The notes beneath the pieces are model-generated. The model was not told the origin of the DNA. It searched no databases and saw only the letters and a list, made by a program, of their open reading frames with translations. A program made the position numbers and the translations under genes. From NCBI GenBank assembly GCA_934646115.1, contig CAKUEM010000005.1, forward strand, positions 7,375 to 71,374: a stretch of DNA of 64,000 nt. Direction: 5' to 3'. Within the stretch, counting starts at the first letter, position 1, and the number at the start of each line of letters is the position of its first letter. This DNA comes from an uncultured Oscillospiraceae bacterium (GTDB lineage: Bacteria; Bacillota; Clostridia; Oscillospirales; JAAYXM01). This document shows, piece by piece, positions 46,067 through 55,161 of the stretch.

Positions 46067-47181
46067 GGGCGATACACCGCTTTCACGCTCTCCATCATTT
46101 CATATCCGCATTCATCGCGTAACAGCGCCTCAATCTGCGCAATGCTCTCGCCGCTCCAGCCATATGAGCCAAACGCAAGCCCCACGCGGTTCTTGGGCGC
46201 CAAACCCTTGAGATATGTGGTAAACGCCGCGACCGTGGGCATTACATTGCGGTTGAGCGTGGGCGAGCCGACCGCGATATACCGCGCCTCCAGCACATCG
46301 GAGATCGCTTCGGACACATGCGTTTTGGCAAGGTCGATCCTCTTTGCGTGGACCCCGCGCGATTCAAAGTCTGCCGCAATGCGCTCTGCCAGAATCCGTG
46401 TCGAGCCCCACATCGTGTCATATATAACGACCGCGCGGTCCTCGTCCGACTCATAGTTCGCCCATTTTTTATATTTTTCAAGCATCTGCGGGATATAGCT
46501 GCGTAAAATCACGCCGTGGCTCGGGCAGATCATGCGGATCGAAAGCTGCGCCGCCTCCGCCAGCACTTTATTGACCTGCGCGCCAAACGGCAGAACGATA
46601 TTGGCATAATAATTGCCCGCGCGCTCGAGCAGACGCTCCAGCCCGATCTCATCGTCAAAGCGCTCTTTCGTTGCCAGATGCTGACCAAACGCATCGTTTG
46701 AGAACAAGATCTCCTCCTCCGCGAGGTAGGTGCTCATGCTGTCCGGCCAATGCACCATCGGCATCGGCAGAAAATGAAAATGATAGCGCCCGGTGCAGAG
46801 CGTATCGCCTTTTTTAACGGGAACGAGGTTAAAATCGCGCTTATAATACTGCTTCAGACCGCGCCCCGCCGCCGCAGTCGCATAAATCGGAACATTCGGC
46901 AAGCGCTCGGCAAGCGCAGGCAGCGCGCCGGAATGGTCCGGCTCGATATGATTACAGATCATCACATCGATCTTCTCAAGCGGAACAACGCGCTCGATAT
47001 TCGCAATCAAATCCTCCGTAAACGGCTCTTTCACAAAATCGATCAATGTGATCTTTTCATCGATGACCAGATATGCGTTATAGGTCGCGCCAAACGGCAC
47101 GAGATAGCCGTGAAACATCCGCACGTCATAATCTTCCGAACCAACATAATAAATATTGTCGCAAATCTTTACCGTAGACAT
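46063..47181 (-). CDS. FprA-type flavodiiron protein
   Basis: 372 residues. Beta-lactamase-like diiron domain (about 1-240) with 'NHIEPDHSG' (H.E.DH ligands, about 77-85) and a C-terminal flavodoxin domain (about 245-372, 'VIYDTMWGSTRILAERIA', FMN phosphate loop). These proteins reduce O2 or NO to protect anaerobes. The ATG at 47181 follows GGAGG; earlier in-frame codons lack a site. It forms an operon with the AKR and ung genes. Confidence 0.94.
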   Translation of the reverse strand: MSTVKICDNIYYVGSEDYDVRMFHGYLVPFGATYNAYLVIDEKITLIDFVKEPFTEDLIANIERVVPLEKIDVMICNHIEPDHSGALPALAERLPNVPIYATAAAGRGLKQYYKRDFNLVPVKKGDTLCTGRYHFHFLPMPMVHWPDSMSTYLAEEEILFSNDAFGQHLATKERFDDEIGLERLLERAGNYYANIVLPFGAQVNKVLAEAAQLSIRMICPSHGVILRSYIPQMLEKYKKWANYESDEDRAVVIYDTMWGSTRILAERIAADFESRGVHAKRIDLAKTHVSEAISDVLEARYIAVGSPTLNRNVMPTVAAFTTYLKGLAPKNRVGLAFGSYGWSGESIAQIEALLRDECGYEMMESVKAVYRP

Positions 47182-47353
47182 GGAAAAACCTCCGTTTCTT
47201 ACTGGCGGGCGCGCGCCGCGTCTGCGCGAGCTTGATACCGCGTGATTTAAATTATATTTTTTATCATATCCGCATACAGCGGGCAAGCGTCATGCGCCCC
47301 CTCTCTCAACGAAATCATGCGCCGATAGGGGCGAATTTTCTTCATATTTCAAC

Positions 47354-47389
47354 AAAAAACGGTATGGAACAACGCGCTCCATACCGTTT
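47354..47389 (-). terminator. Terminator of rpmE
   Basis: AAACGGTATGGA (47357-47368) pairs with TCCATACCGTTT (47378-47389); on the minus strand a T run follows. It lies 12 bases beyond the rpmE stop. Confidence 0.85.
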
Positions 47390-47401
47390 GCGTGACAAAG
47401 C

Positions 47402-47620
47402 TTACTTTTTCTCGCCATTCTGAGAAAGATTGAACTTTCTGTTAAAGCGATCGACGCGGCCGCCCGTATCCACAAGCTTCTGCTTGCCGGTAAAAAACGG
47501 ATGGCACTTAGAGCACACGTCAACGCGCAGGTTCTCCTTCGTGGAACCAGTCTCTATCACTTCGCCGCACGCGCAAACGATTTTCGTCTGCCCATACTTC
47601 GGATGAATGCCCTCTTTCAT
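47402..47620 (-). CDS. rpmE: 50S ribosomal protein L31 (zinc-binding type)
   Basis: 72 residues. '[28 protein letters not shown]' and '[31 protein letters not shown]' carry the four Cys (CAC...CSKC) of the zinc-containing L31 form. The ATG at 47620 has GAGGTG upstream; an in-frame GTG nine bases earlier overlaps that site and is rejected. Single gene with its own terminator. Confidence 0.97.
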   Translation of the reverse strand: MKEGIHPKYGQTKIVCACGEVIETGSTKENLRVDVCSKCHPFFTGKQKLVDTGGRVDRFNRKFNLSQNGEKK

Positions 47621-48125
47621 GATTTTCACCTCTTTCGTGAAACAAATCTACACAGTATTTAAATGATAACACACCCTGTTTGTAAAATCAAGAGCAAACG
47701 CAAGATTTTTTCAAAAGAATTCTGAAATATTCATGCGCCGGGGAGATTTTGGGTCAACCAAAGCCAAAATTCGGCAAAACTTGCGCATATTTCCCGCCCG
47801 GCAGAGCGCGCGCACGCACGGCTTTTGTGATCCGTTTTGTCATTTCCCTGCGCACATCGCGCGCACTGCACGGGGCGTGTACGCGTCGATCGCCCCGAAA
47901 AACAGCGCTCTGATTTCGGCCGCGCACCGCGCGACCGTGCCGCAGCGCTTATCTGCGTGCTTGCGCCATGAGCCGCATGGTTCGCGGTAAAACTCTTGCC
48001 CTGTGCGCATTGCAATTTGCCAAGGGAAAAACGCACGAATCTATATGCGCGCGGCAAAATCCTGCGCGCGGGATAAGCATCTCTGCCCGTTACAGGCAAA
48101 TCCCGCGTGCAAGTCCTGATTTTCT
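47621..48125. other. Intergenic stretch without recognised gene
   Basis: About 500 bases between rpmE and the solute-binding protein terminator. Short frames on both strands have no ribosome binding site, no known motif and poor codon structure. The first 90 bases are AT-rich and probably hold the rpmE promoter. No tRNA or repeat was recognised. Confidence 0.5.
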
Positions 48126-48129
48126 GAGA

Positions 48130-48165
48130 AAAATGTCATTCCCGGAGCAATGCCCCGGGAATGAC
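48130..48165 (-). terminator. Terminator of the solute-binding protein gene
   Basis: GTCATTCCCGG (48135-48145) pairs with CCGGGAATGAC (48155-48165); on the minus strand ATTTTTC follows. Confidence 0.8.
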
Positions 48166-48199
48166 GAAAGGAATCAATCCATAATCAACATGGATAAAA

Positions 48200-49750
48200 T
48201 TACTTGCCCATTACGCGGTCATACGCCTGCGAGTAGATCTCGACCAGGCGATCCGCGCCCGCATCCTTAATATCCTTCACATAGGTATCCCAATAGCTCA
48301 TCGGCAGCTGGCCAACCAACATCTTGCTGATGTTCTCCTCAACATAGGTGCCGATGTCCTGCTTCAGCTTGGTCGCCTCGTTATCCTCTTCCTTGTTGAG
48401 CGGCAGCCACAGGGTCGGATTGACGTTATCATCCGTGTAGTTTACTGCCTTATGGCACTCCTCCACCTGCTCAGCGCTATAGCCGGCCTCGTTTGCCTCG
48501 ATAGAGATAAATTGAAGAATACCATGCGTGCCAACGCCATAGAGCAGCTGCGGCGTATCGTCTTCCTTCGGGAGGATGTACTGCTTCTTGCCATCCTTCA
48601 CCTCATAGGTCTCGCCTTCCTTACCCCAGGAAAGCAGCTCCTTACCCTCGTCAGAATACATCCAGTCGAGCACAGAAAGCGCGGTATTGATGTTGTCCTG
48701 CTTGCCGGTGTTGCAAACGAGGTAGCCGGAAAAGCTTACATTGGTCTTCGTCAGCTTCGAAGCGCCCTGCGGCGTGTTCGGAACCGGCGGCGCCATCGAT
48801 GCCCAGGTATATTCCGGATACGTCGGGCGGTTGATTTTATTGAAGTAATCGATGCGGACGATATACTCAAAGGTAACGAACCCGCGGTCGGTGCTCATCA
48901 GCTCCTCCCAGCTCTTCGTATTCGTCGTCAGATACTCCGGAGAGATCAGACCCTCCGCATGAAGCTTTGAGAAATAAGTAACCAGATCCTTCATTGCCGG
49001 CTGGATCGGACCGAATTTCCAGGTAGAATCCGTAAAGTCATAGTAAGAGTTCAGCGACATATACGGCGCCCAGCTGGAAGCGAACGTATCAATACGCGCG
49101 AGACCATCGCGCAGGCAGATCGGATAGGAATTCGGATAAGCTTTCTTTAGCTTCTTCGCCGCCTCATACATCTCGTCATACGTGGTCGGAACCGCGACGT
49201 TGTTCTTCTCGAAGATGTCCTTGCGATAGAGCCAGCTGCGCAGGTTGTTGATCGTCTGCGTGCCGTAGATCGGCGCGGAATACATCTTGCCGTCCGCCGA
49301 GGTGCGCTGCATGACCAGATCCTTGCGCTCCGCCTCCGGCAGGGAATTTAAGAACGCGCTCATGTTTGGCATCTTGTCTAAATTGTCCGAAAGACTGACG
49401 AACGCGCCAGACTCTGCATAGCTGTCCTCTGTTGCCTTGACCCACATATAGATCATATCCGGCAGCGTGTCCTTCGAGGACATCATCAGGCTGACCTTGG
49501 TGTCAAAATCAGTATCCGGGATCGCATGCACCTTCAGGTTCACGCCCGTCCCCTCGCGGAAATACTCCCACGTTTTCCACTTCTCGTTGTACGGCCAGCT
49601 TGCTGCCGATGAAACGACAACGTCAAGCTCGCTCACTTTTTTGCCCGTGTCCGCCGGGTTCTCCTTCGAGCCGTTGCATGCTGCAAATGACAAGATCATT
49701 CCAGCGGCAAGAAGCCCTGCTGTCACGCGTTTCCAGATGCTACATTTCAT
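48200..49750 (-). CDS. Extracellular solute-binding lipoprotein (family 1)
   Basis: 516 residues. Lipoprotein signal 'MKCSIWKRVTAGLLAAGMILSFAAC' region with the lipidated Cys near residue 25. The mature part resembles the large LplA/YtcQ-type sugar-binding proteins of Firmicutes ('WEYFREGTGVNLKVHAIPDTDFDTKVSLMMSSKDTLPDMIYMW'). Such proteins bind oligosaccharides for ABC importers, but no permease genes lie here, so it would have to share a distant transporter. The ATG at 49750 follows GGAGGAGG. An AraC regulator is divergently placed and likely controls it. Confidence 0.87.
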   Translation of the reverse strand: MKCSIWKRVTAGLLAAGMILSFAACNGSKENPADTGKKVSELDVVVSSAASWPYNEKWKTWEYFREGTGVNLKVHAIPDTDFDTKVSLMMSSKDTLPDMIYMWVKATEDSYAESGAFVSLSDNLDKMPNMSAFLNSLPEAERKDLVMQRTSADGKMYSAPIYGTQTINNLRSWLYRKDIFEKNNVAVPTTYDEMYEAAKKLKKAYPNSYPICLRDGLARIDTFASSWAPYMSLNSYYDFTDSTWKFGPIQPAMKDLVTYFSKLHAEGLISPEYLTTNTKSWEELMSTDRGFVTFEYIVRIDYFNKINRPTYPEYTWASMAPPVPNTPQGASKLTKTNVSFSGYLVCNTGKQDNINTALSVLDWMYSDEGKELLSWGKEGETYEVKDGKKQYILPKEDDTPQLLYGVGTHGILQFISIEANEAGYSAEQVEECHKAVNYTDDNVNPTLWLPLNKEEDNEATKLKQDIGTYVEENISKMLVGQLPMSYWDTYVKDIKDAGADRLVEIYSQAYDRVMGK

Positions 49751-49800
49751 AATATTCTCCTCCTCCATATTTTCTACTATCGGCTTTCCTTGACACGATA

Positions 49801-49829
49801 ATAGTAACACACACATTTTGCAAATACAA
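49801..49829 (-). promoter_or_regulatory. Predicted promoter of the solute-binding protein gene
   Basis: On the minus strand TTGTAT (49824-49829), 17-base spacer, TACTAT (49801-49806). The rest of the 384-base divergent region is AT-rich and holds no gene; it probably contains AraC-type operator half-sites. Confidence 0.5.
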
Positions 49830-50049
49830 GCCATAAAATCAGTGGTTTTATCTCTTTTCCCAAACTTTTTTAAAAAATTGCAGGTTTTGCGGCATTGTTG
49901 CGCAGAATCTTGCAAATTGTTATGTTGCGCGCAGCATATCATGCACATTGTTGCTTTACAAATGCAGTTCTCAGAAGCAATAAATTGTTCTATAGCATAA
50001 AATAATGGATGAATTTCCAAAAGTGTTTAGTTAATAATACCATATCCTC

Positions 50050-50079
50050 TTGACAGTTGCCACTGCTGTTTGATAAAAT
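50050..50079 (+). promoter_or_regulatory. Predicted promoter of the AraC regulator
   Basis: Perfect TTGACA (50050-50055), 18-base spacer, TAAAAT (50074-50079). Confidence 0.6.
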
Positions 50080-50134
50080 AATCGTGCATATTGTACGATT
50101 TTCACATGAGGTGCGAATGGAGGGGATGGATCCC

Positions 50135-50977
50135 ATGGATGAAAATATTCGCATTGCCGCATTCGAGGCGCATAACACCTATGACTTTATCGTTGGGCGC
50201 GGCGAGGAGCATTATAGCGCCGCCCCGGGCGATGTGATCGGACCTCTGATTCGCGAGTTTTACGTATTGAAATACTGCAAGAGCGGGCGGGGCGAGCTAA
50301 TGATCAACGGGCATAGCTTTCCGGTCTCAGCCGGGCAATGCTATATGATCTGCCCGGGCGATGTGGCGATCGAAACCGCCGATGCGCACGATCCATGGTG
50401 CTGCGCCTATTTGGTTTTCATCGGAACGCGCGCAAACATGCATTTTCAAAAGCTGGGCATCACCGCAGCTACGCCGCTGTTTCCCTGGCGCGAAAACGCA
50501 CAGTTCCTTGCGCGGGTCGAGGAGGTTGCGCAGGACTGCAACATTGCCGCGCTGCCGAGCGAAGCGCGGCGCATCTCCTATGCATACCTGATTTTAGACG
50601 AGCTGCAAACTTGTCTGGGGCAATTTTCCGGCACGATGAGCTTGGCAGAAGGCTATGTCAACCGCGCGCTGGTATTTATCGAGCAAAACTTCTCGCAAAA
50701 TATCACGGTTTCTGACATTGCGGCGCATCTCGGGCTGACCCGCGGCTATTTCTCCAGCATTTTCCGAAAGCAGATGCAGATCACACCGCAGGAATATCTG
50801 ATCAGCTTTCGCATTGCGCGCGCGTGCGAGCTGTTTGCCTATCCCAACGCGACCGTGGCGAGCGTGGCGAACTCACTGCACTATGAGCCGTCGGTCTTTT
50901 TCCGGCATTTTCGGCGCATTGTGGGCGTTTCGCCCTCGGAATACAAGCGCCATTTGCAGGAAACGCGCCGCCGTTGA
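50135..50977 (+). CDS. AraC family transcriptional regulator
   Basis: 280 residues. N-terminal cupin-type sensing domain (about 15-110, 'VLKYCKSGRGELMINGHSFPVSAGQCYMICPGDV') and C-terminal pair of HTH motifs (about 180-278: 'ITVSDIAAHLGLTRGYFSSIFRKQMQITPQEYL', 'SVANSLHYEPSVFFRHFRRIVGVSPSEYKRH'). The ATG at 50135 is chosen since GGAGGGG lies 9 bases before it; two earlier in-frame ATGs overlap or precede that site. It is divergent from the solute-binding protein, its probable target. Confidence 0.92.
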   Translation: MDENIRIAAFEAHNTYDFIVGRGEEHYSAAPGDVIGPLIREFYVLKYCKSGRGELMINGHSFPVSAGQCYMICPGDVAIETADAHDPWCCAYLVFIGTRANMHFQKLGITAATPLFPWRENAQFLARVEEVAQDCNIAALPSEARRISYAYLILDELQTCLGQFSGTMSLAEGYVNRALVFIEQNFSQNITVSDIAAHLGLTRGYFSSIFRKQMQITPQEYLISFRIARACELFAYPNATVASVANSLHYEPSVFFRHFRRIVGVSPSEYKRHLQETRRR

Positions 50978-50993
50978 ATCCGCTGCAAGTTTC

Positions 50994-51035
50994 AAAAAGC
51001 TGAGCCCGCATCTTCCCATGCGGGCTCAGCTTTTT
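50994..51035. terminator. Bidirectional terminator
   Basis: An 18-base stem (50994-51011 with 51018-51035, core GCTGAGCCCGCAT) with A and T ends separates the AraC gene and the convergent VanZ-like gene. Confidence 0.9.
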
Positions 51036-51506
51036 TTATTCATGAGTATTGCGCTTTTTGCGCCTTCGCGCAGTCAGGTAAACCACCGCGCAGGCAAGCA
51101 AGATCCCGGTCAATGCGCCGGAAAAATCGAGCAGCACATCGGAGACCTGCCCCGAGCGCCCCTCAACAACCAGCTGCAGCGTTTCATCCAAAACCGGAAC
51201 AAGCAGTCCGAAAAAGAGCGGCAGAAAGATATTTTGCCGGATTTTTGCGGAAAACGAGCGCAGCGTGGCGAGCAGCAGCGCGCCAAGTATAAAATATTCT
51301 AAAAAATGCCCGCTTTTCCGAATGATATGATTGGTCAGCCCGGTCTGTACACCATGCCGCTCAAACAGCGCCTCGATCCATGCGAGCACGCCGTGGCTCA
51401 CCCCGTCGGACACCTCCGCCGTTTGTGCGGAGTTGAAAAATATAAACGCCGTCATGGCACAGGTCAGCGCAACGCATATGCACTGCCAAATTCTTTGTTT
51501 CCGCAT
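51036..51506 (-). CDS. VanZ-family membrane protein
   Basis: 156 residues, about four membrane helices. Family motifs: 'FIFFNSAQ', 'RKSGHFLEYFILGALL', 'VPVLDETLQLVVEGRSGQVSDVLLDFSGALTGI'. VanZ-like proteins are widespread and mostly of unknown, envelope-related role; one member gives teicoplanin resistance but no van genes are present. It follows the glycosyltransferase genes in the same direction. Confidence 0.88.
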   Translation of the reverse strand: MRKQRIWQCICVALTCAMTAFIFFNSAQTAEVSDGVSHGVLAWIEALFERHGVQTGLTNHIIRKSGHFLEYFILGALLLATLRSFSAKIRQNIFLPLFFGLLVPVLDETLQLVVEGRSGQVSDVLLDFSGALTGILLACAVVYLTARRRKKRNTHE

Positions 51507-51521
51507 CGCAACGTCTCTTTT

Positions 51522-52676
51522 CTACCGAAAAATTTTCTTTTCGTGCAGGATCTCCTCCATCTCGCGCACGCGCGCCTCCCACGAGCACGCCTGCCCATAG
51601 GTGATACGCAAGCGGGTTTTCTCATCGTCCGGCTCAGAAAGCGCCTGCTCGCATTTTTCTACGAAATCTGCCGCGCCGTATGAGATATACACCGCGTCGC
51701 TGTAGCCGAGCACCTGCTCGGGCTGCGGCGTGCTGACCACGGGCTTGCCGGTCGCCATATACTCAAAAAACTTGAGCGGGCTGACGTCTTTTGCCAAATC
51801 GCCGGAGCGGAACACGTTTAAGCACACATCGAACGCGCCGAGATACGCCGGCATCTCCGCATACGGCTTCATGCCGAGGAAATGCACATTCGGATACTGG
51901 CGCAAAAAATCAAGATTCACGCCCGGCATCGGTCCGCCGACCAACACGACCGACCAATCCGGCCGCTCCTTTGCGACCTGCTCGATCAGCGAATAATCAA
52001 TGCATTCCTGCAGCATACCGGAAAATCCGATGATCGGATGCGCAAGCCCCTTCATATCCTCCGGAATCGGCAATTTCCCGCCCGCCGCAGAGTGAAAGTG
52101 TTCAAAATTTACGCCGTTTGGCAGCATGACCGCATCTTCATTATACGCGCAAAGTGTGTCATACAGCCCGATCGCGGTTGCAAAAACCTGATCGGCGCGC
52201 TTTGCCAAGTCGCGCTCCATTCCATTGACCGTATCGACGTTGATCAGCCCTTTATAGGCGGCATGCCGGTCCACGCAGTCATACACCAGCGCGCGATGCG
52301 GAATATGCCCCACCGCGTCGCCGCTCATCGGCGAATAGCACCAAAGGACCGCATCGTCAAACCCATGCCGCTTCATGCGGCGGCGGACATACCGCGCGAT
52401 CTTACGCTGATTCAGCTTGTTGATCCAGCGAAACTTGTTATAAAACGGCAGGACCGGCGGCAACGAATACACCGTGATATGCGGCGCGACCTGCTCGCCC
52501 GGCTTGCGCCACGCAAACAACCGCGAGAAGCATTTTTTGTCCTTCAGCGGCGCGATCCACGTGACCGGCGGATCAAAATAGAGCACTGCCGCATTTTTCA
52601 GTCGGCTCATCACATGCTGCTTGCGCGTGGGAAACGGGTGCCAAGTGCTGGTAGATAAGCAAACAATCTTATTCAT
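51522..52676 (-). CDS. TuaH-like glycosyltransferase
   Basis: 384 residues, GT-B fold. The N-terminus 'STSTWHPFPTRKQHVMSRL...VLYFDPPVTW' resembles TuaH-type teichuronic acid glycosyltransferases, and the C-terminal half holds the GT4/GT1-style donor site ('KDVSPLKFFEYMATGKPVVSTPQPEQ', with the Glu of the E.x7.E-like motif). The ATG at 52676 follows AAGGAG. Its start overlaps the end of the GT-CsaB fusion gene by 8 bases, so both belong to one envelope glycopolymer operon. Confidence 0.85.
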   Translation of the reverse strand: MNKIVCLSTSTWHPFPTRKQHVMSRLKNAAVLYFDPPVTWIAPLKDKKCFSRLFAWRKPGEQVAPHITVYSLPPVLPFYNKFRWINKLNQRKIARYVRRRMKRHGFDDAVLWCYSPMSGDAVGHIPHRALVYDCVDRHAAYKGLINVDTVNGMERDLAKRADQVFATAIGLYDTLCAYNEDAVMLPNGVNFEHFHSAAGGKLPIPEDMKGLAHPIIGFSGMLQECIDYSLIEQVAKERPDWSVVLVGGPMPGVNLDFLRQYPNVHFLGMKPYAEMPAYLGAFDVCLNVFRSGDLAKDVSPLKFFEYMATGKPVVSTPQPEQVLGYSDAVYISYGAADFVEKCEQALSEPDDEKTRLRITYGQACSWEARVREMEEILHEKKIFR

Positions 52677-54894
52677 AATGAAAAAACTCCTTTGCCGCTT
52701 CGCTGTTTTTGCGCTCATTTTCACGCATGATGCGCGTCATTTCGCGCAGCTTCCCGCCCATATCCGCGCTGAGCGCAAGGTCGAGATACCCGCGCAGATT
52801 ATCAAACGTAAAATCCGCATATTCCATGCAGAGCTCGCGCCCGATATAATGCATAAAACCGGACACCTTGTCGTCATACGAGATCCCGACGACCGGAACG
52901 CCCTGCCCCGCGCCGAACACCAGCGCATGCAGCCGCATGGCAACGATCAGCTTCATCCGCGCGAGGATCCCGATCATGGTATACACGTCATATCGCCCGC
53001 GCAGCACGACCGCGCGCTCCTCCATCGCGGCGGCGATCTGCTCTGCAACCGGCAGGTCGCGGTCATGCTCCATCGGAACAAGCACCGGGATCAGATGATG
53101 CTCGCGCGCGAGGTAATCCGCAACGCGCGCCATCTCGGGCAGCTTCCGGTCAAAATCCTTCCAGCGCCGCATGGCAAGGCAGGCGTAATTCCCGTCGATC
53201 GCAAGCCCCTCGCTGAAAAATGCGCTTTGCACCAGCGCATCCGGCGCGGGCGCGAGGTTGAGCGTCGGGTCTGCGGCGAGCTGCATACGCGGATGCGTAA
53301 CGCCCATGCGCGCAAGCTCTTCCATCGAGCCGGGGTCACGCAATGTGATCACATCGGCGCAGCGATCGATCACGCGCGCGGCGAGCCGGCGGTTTGCCTT
53401 CCCGCTGACCGGACCGATGCCGCAGCCATACATCATCACCTTGCAGCCGCACAGCACCGCGGCGCGCAGCGTCATCAAATAAAAATACAGCGAGCGGCTG
53501 CTTGTGCAGTCCTGAATCAGGCTGCCGCCGCCGTTGATATACAAATGCGCGCGGCGCATGGCGCGCAGCATTTGAACCGGGCGGAACGTATAGATCGAGC
53601 GCACGCGATATTGCAGCCGCGTCTGCTTCGGCGCGCGCGACATCACGCAGATCCGCACATCCGGGTCGATCGCCCGGATCTCGCCGACGACCGCCTTTAA
53701 GATCGCATCGTCGCCCGCGTTGCCGCGACCATACGAGCCGCAGATCAGAACCTGCCCGCGGGGTGTGCGCTCCCGCTCTGCCCGGCGCAGAACGGTTTCA
53801 TAAATTTTAATTTGATCCTCCACCATCTTGCGCAGCGAATAAAGCGCGCTCGCCTTGGCGTACAGGCGCTCTGCCATATCCGCGCGCTCGGCGGGATGCT
53901 CATATAAATATTTCAAATGCTCGGCAAGCGCGTCTGCATCCTGCGGGGTGAACAGCAGCCCGTTCGCGCCGTGATCGATCAAAATCGGCATGCCGCCGAC
54001 CGTGCTCGTCACCATCGTGCATTTCGCGCGCACCGCCTCCAGCACGCTGTATGGGAAGCTCTCGCTCAGCGAAGAGAGCAGATTGATGTCGATCGCGTTT
54101 AAAAACGTATCCATATCCGTGACCCAGCCGGCGAATACCACGCGATCCTCCAGCCCCAGGTCACGCGTCAGCTTTTTTAAATACTCGCGCTGCTCCCCAT
54201 CGCCGCCGATGACAAGGCGCAGCTTGGGACACACGTCGCGAATTTTTGCGAGCGCGCGCAAAATCGTTCCGATATCCTTAACCGGATGCAGGCGCGCGGC
54301 AATGCCGCAGACCACGGTATCCGCCTCTGCGGGCAGTCCGAGCGAGGCAAGATATTCCTCCCGCGACATGCGCGGCGCGGGCTGATAAGAAAAATCGAGC
54401 CCGTTATAGATCACATGCACCCGATACGGGTCAAACCCGCGGTCGATCAGCATATCGGCAAAATTGCGCGTTACGCCGATATAGCCGTTTAAAAAGCGCA
54501 GCGCGACCGTGTTGAGCAATCCGAAAGTATATTTCTTTTTAAAATTCCCCATATAATCGAGCCGCCAGTCACTATGCACCGTCGTGACCACCGGCACGCC
54601 GCATTTTCGCTTTAAAATCACGCCGAGCACGTTCGCCTTCGCGCCGTGGCAGTGAATGAGCGAGAACCCTCCGTCTGCCACAATGCCCCGGATCTCCTTC
54701 ACGTCCTGCAATGGATTTTTATGATGCACGACCGTGACCGGAATCCCCATCGCGCGCGCATCGTCTGCAAACTCCCCTTCGCGCAAGCTGATCAGAAGCA
54801 CGTCGATTTGCTCATGCAGCTTCGCGACCAGGGAAAGCACATGCGTTTTCGCGCCGCCCACGTCGCCGCCGCCTATGATATGCACAACCTTCAT
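52669..54894 (-). CDS. Bifunctional GT4 glycosyltransferase - CsaB polysaccharide pyruvyltransferase fusion
   Basis: 741 residues. Residues about 1-370 form a GT4 glycosyltransferase ('IGGGDVGGAKTHVLSLVAKL' at the start, 'LLSSLSESFPYSVLEAVRAKCTMVTSTVGGMPILI' with the E.x7.E motif). Residues about 378-741 are a CsaB-type pyruvyltransferase: 'ICGSYGRGNAGDDAILKAVVGEI', 'YINGGGSLIQDCTSSRSLYFYL', 'MYGCGIGPV' and 'MRLHALVFGAGQGVPVVGISYDDKV'. CsaB adds pyruvate ketals to secondary cell-wall polysaccharide, the anchor for SLH domains; an SLH protein is encoded at 60349. The fused enzyme could add and pyruvylate the same sugar. Confidence 0.92.
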   Translation of the reverse strand: MKVVHIIGGGDVGGAKTHVLSLVAKLHEQIDVLLISLREGEFADDARAMGIPVTVVHHKNPLQDVKEIRGIVADGGFSLIHCHGAKANVLGVILKRKCGVPVVTTVHSDWRLDYMGNFKKKYTFGLLNTVALRFLNGYIGVTRNFADMLIDRGFDPYRVHVIYNGLDFSYQPAPRMSREEYLASLGLPAEADTVVCGIAARLHPVKDIGTILRALAKIRDVCPKLRLVIGGDGEQREYLKKLTRDLGLEDRVVFAGWVTDMDTFLNAIDINLLSSLSESFPYSVLEAVRAKCTMVTSTVGGMPILIDHGANGLLFTPQDADALAEHLKYLYEHPAERADMAERLYAKASALYSLRKMVEDQIKIYETVLRRAERERTPRGQVLICGSYGRGNAGDDAILKAVVGEIRAIDPDVRICVMSRAPKQTRLQYRVRSIYTFRPVQMLRAMRRAHLYINGGGSLIQDCTSSRSLYFYLMTLRAAVLCGCKVMMYGCGIGPVSGKANRRLAARVIDRCADVITLRDPGSMEELARMGVTHPRMQLAADPTLNLAPAPDALVQSAFFSEGLAIDGNYACLAMRRWKDFDRKLPEMARVADYLAREHHLIPVLVPMEHDRDLPVAEQIAAAMEERAVVLRGRYDVYTMIGILARMKLIVAMRLHALVFGAGQGVPVVGISYDDKVSGFMHYIGRELCMEYADFTFDNLRGYLDLALSADMGGKLREMTRIMRENERKNSEAAKEFFHYE

Positions 54895-54927
54895 ATCGAA
54901 ACCTCTCTTTTTGAGAACGAAATGATC

Positions 54928-55002
54928 GCAAAGTAATTGCGCCGCAATGTATTCCCGGCATATCTCGCCGCATTTTTGCCCTGGCGCGTAAAATTACTTT
55001 GC
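54928..55002. promoter_or_regulatory. 11-bp inverted repeat in a divergent promoter region
   Basis: GCAAAGTAATT (54928-54938) is repeated inverted as AATTACTTTGC (54992-55002), 53 bases apart. The right arm overlaps a TTGCAA -35-like box (54999-55004) that is 17 bases before TATAAT (55022-55027), the probable promoter of the DUF4330 gene. It looks like a two-site operator. Confidence 0.5.
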
Positions 55003-55161
55003 AATTTTCATAAAGATATTATATAATAATTTCGTTCAAACGGCAATCCTGTTTGCGCACAGAATTTTACATTTATGCGCAAAAGGGCGAGGCGGTGCTG
55101 CGGCGCCGGTCAATCAAACAGCTGAGGCGCGGCGCTTTGCCCGCCGGCATGGAGGGAAAAC

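Noticed and set aside
51036..51506. Glycopeptide resistance gene vanZ
   Set aside because: Only the general VanZ membrane family is supported; no vanHAX or other resistance genes are present.
52621..53700. 359-codon plus-strand frame opposite the GT-CsaB fusion
   Set aside because: Antisense shadow of a GC-rich gene with low-complexity composition and no start signal.
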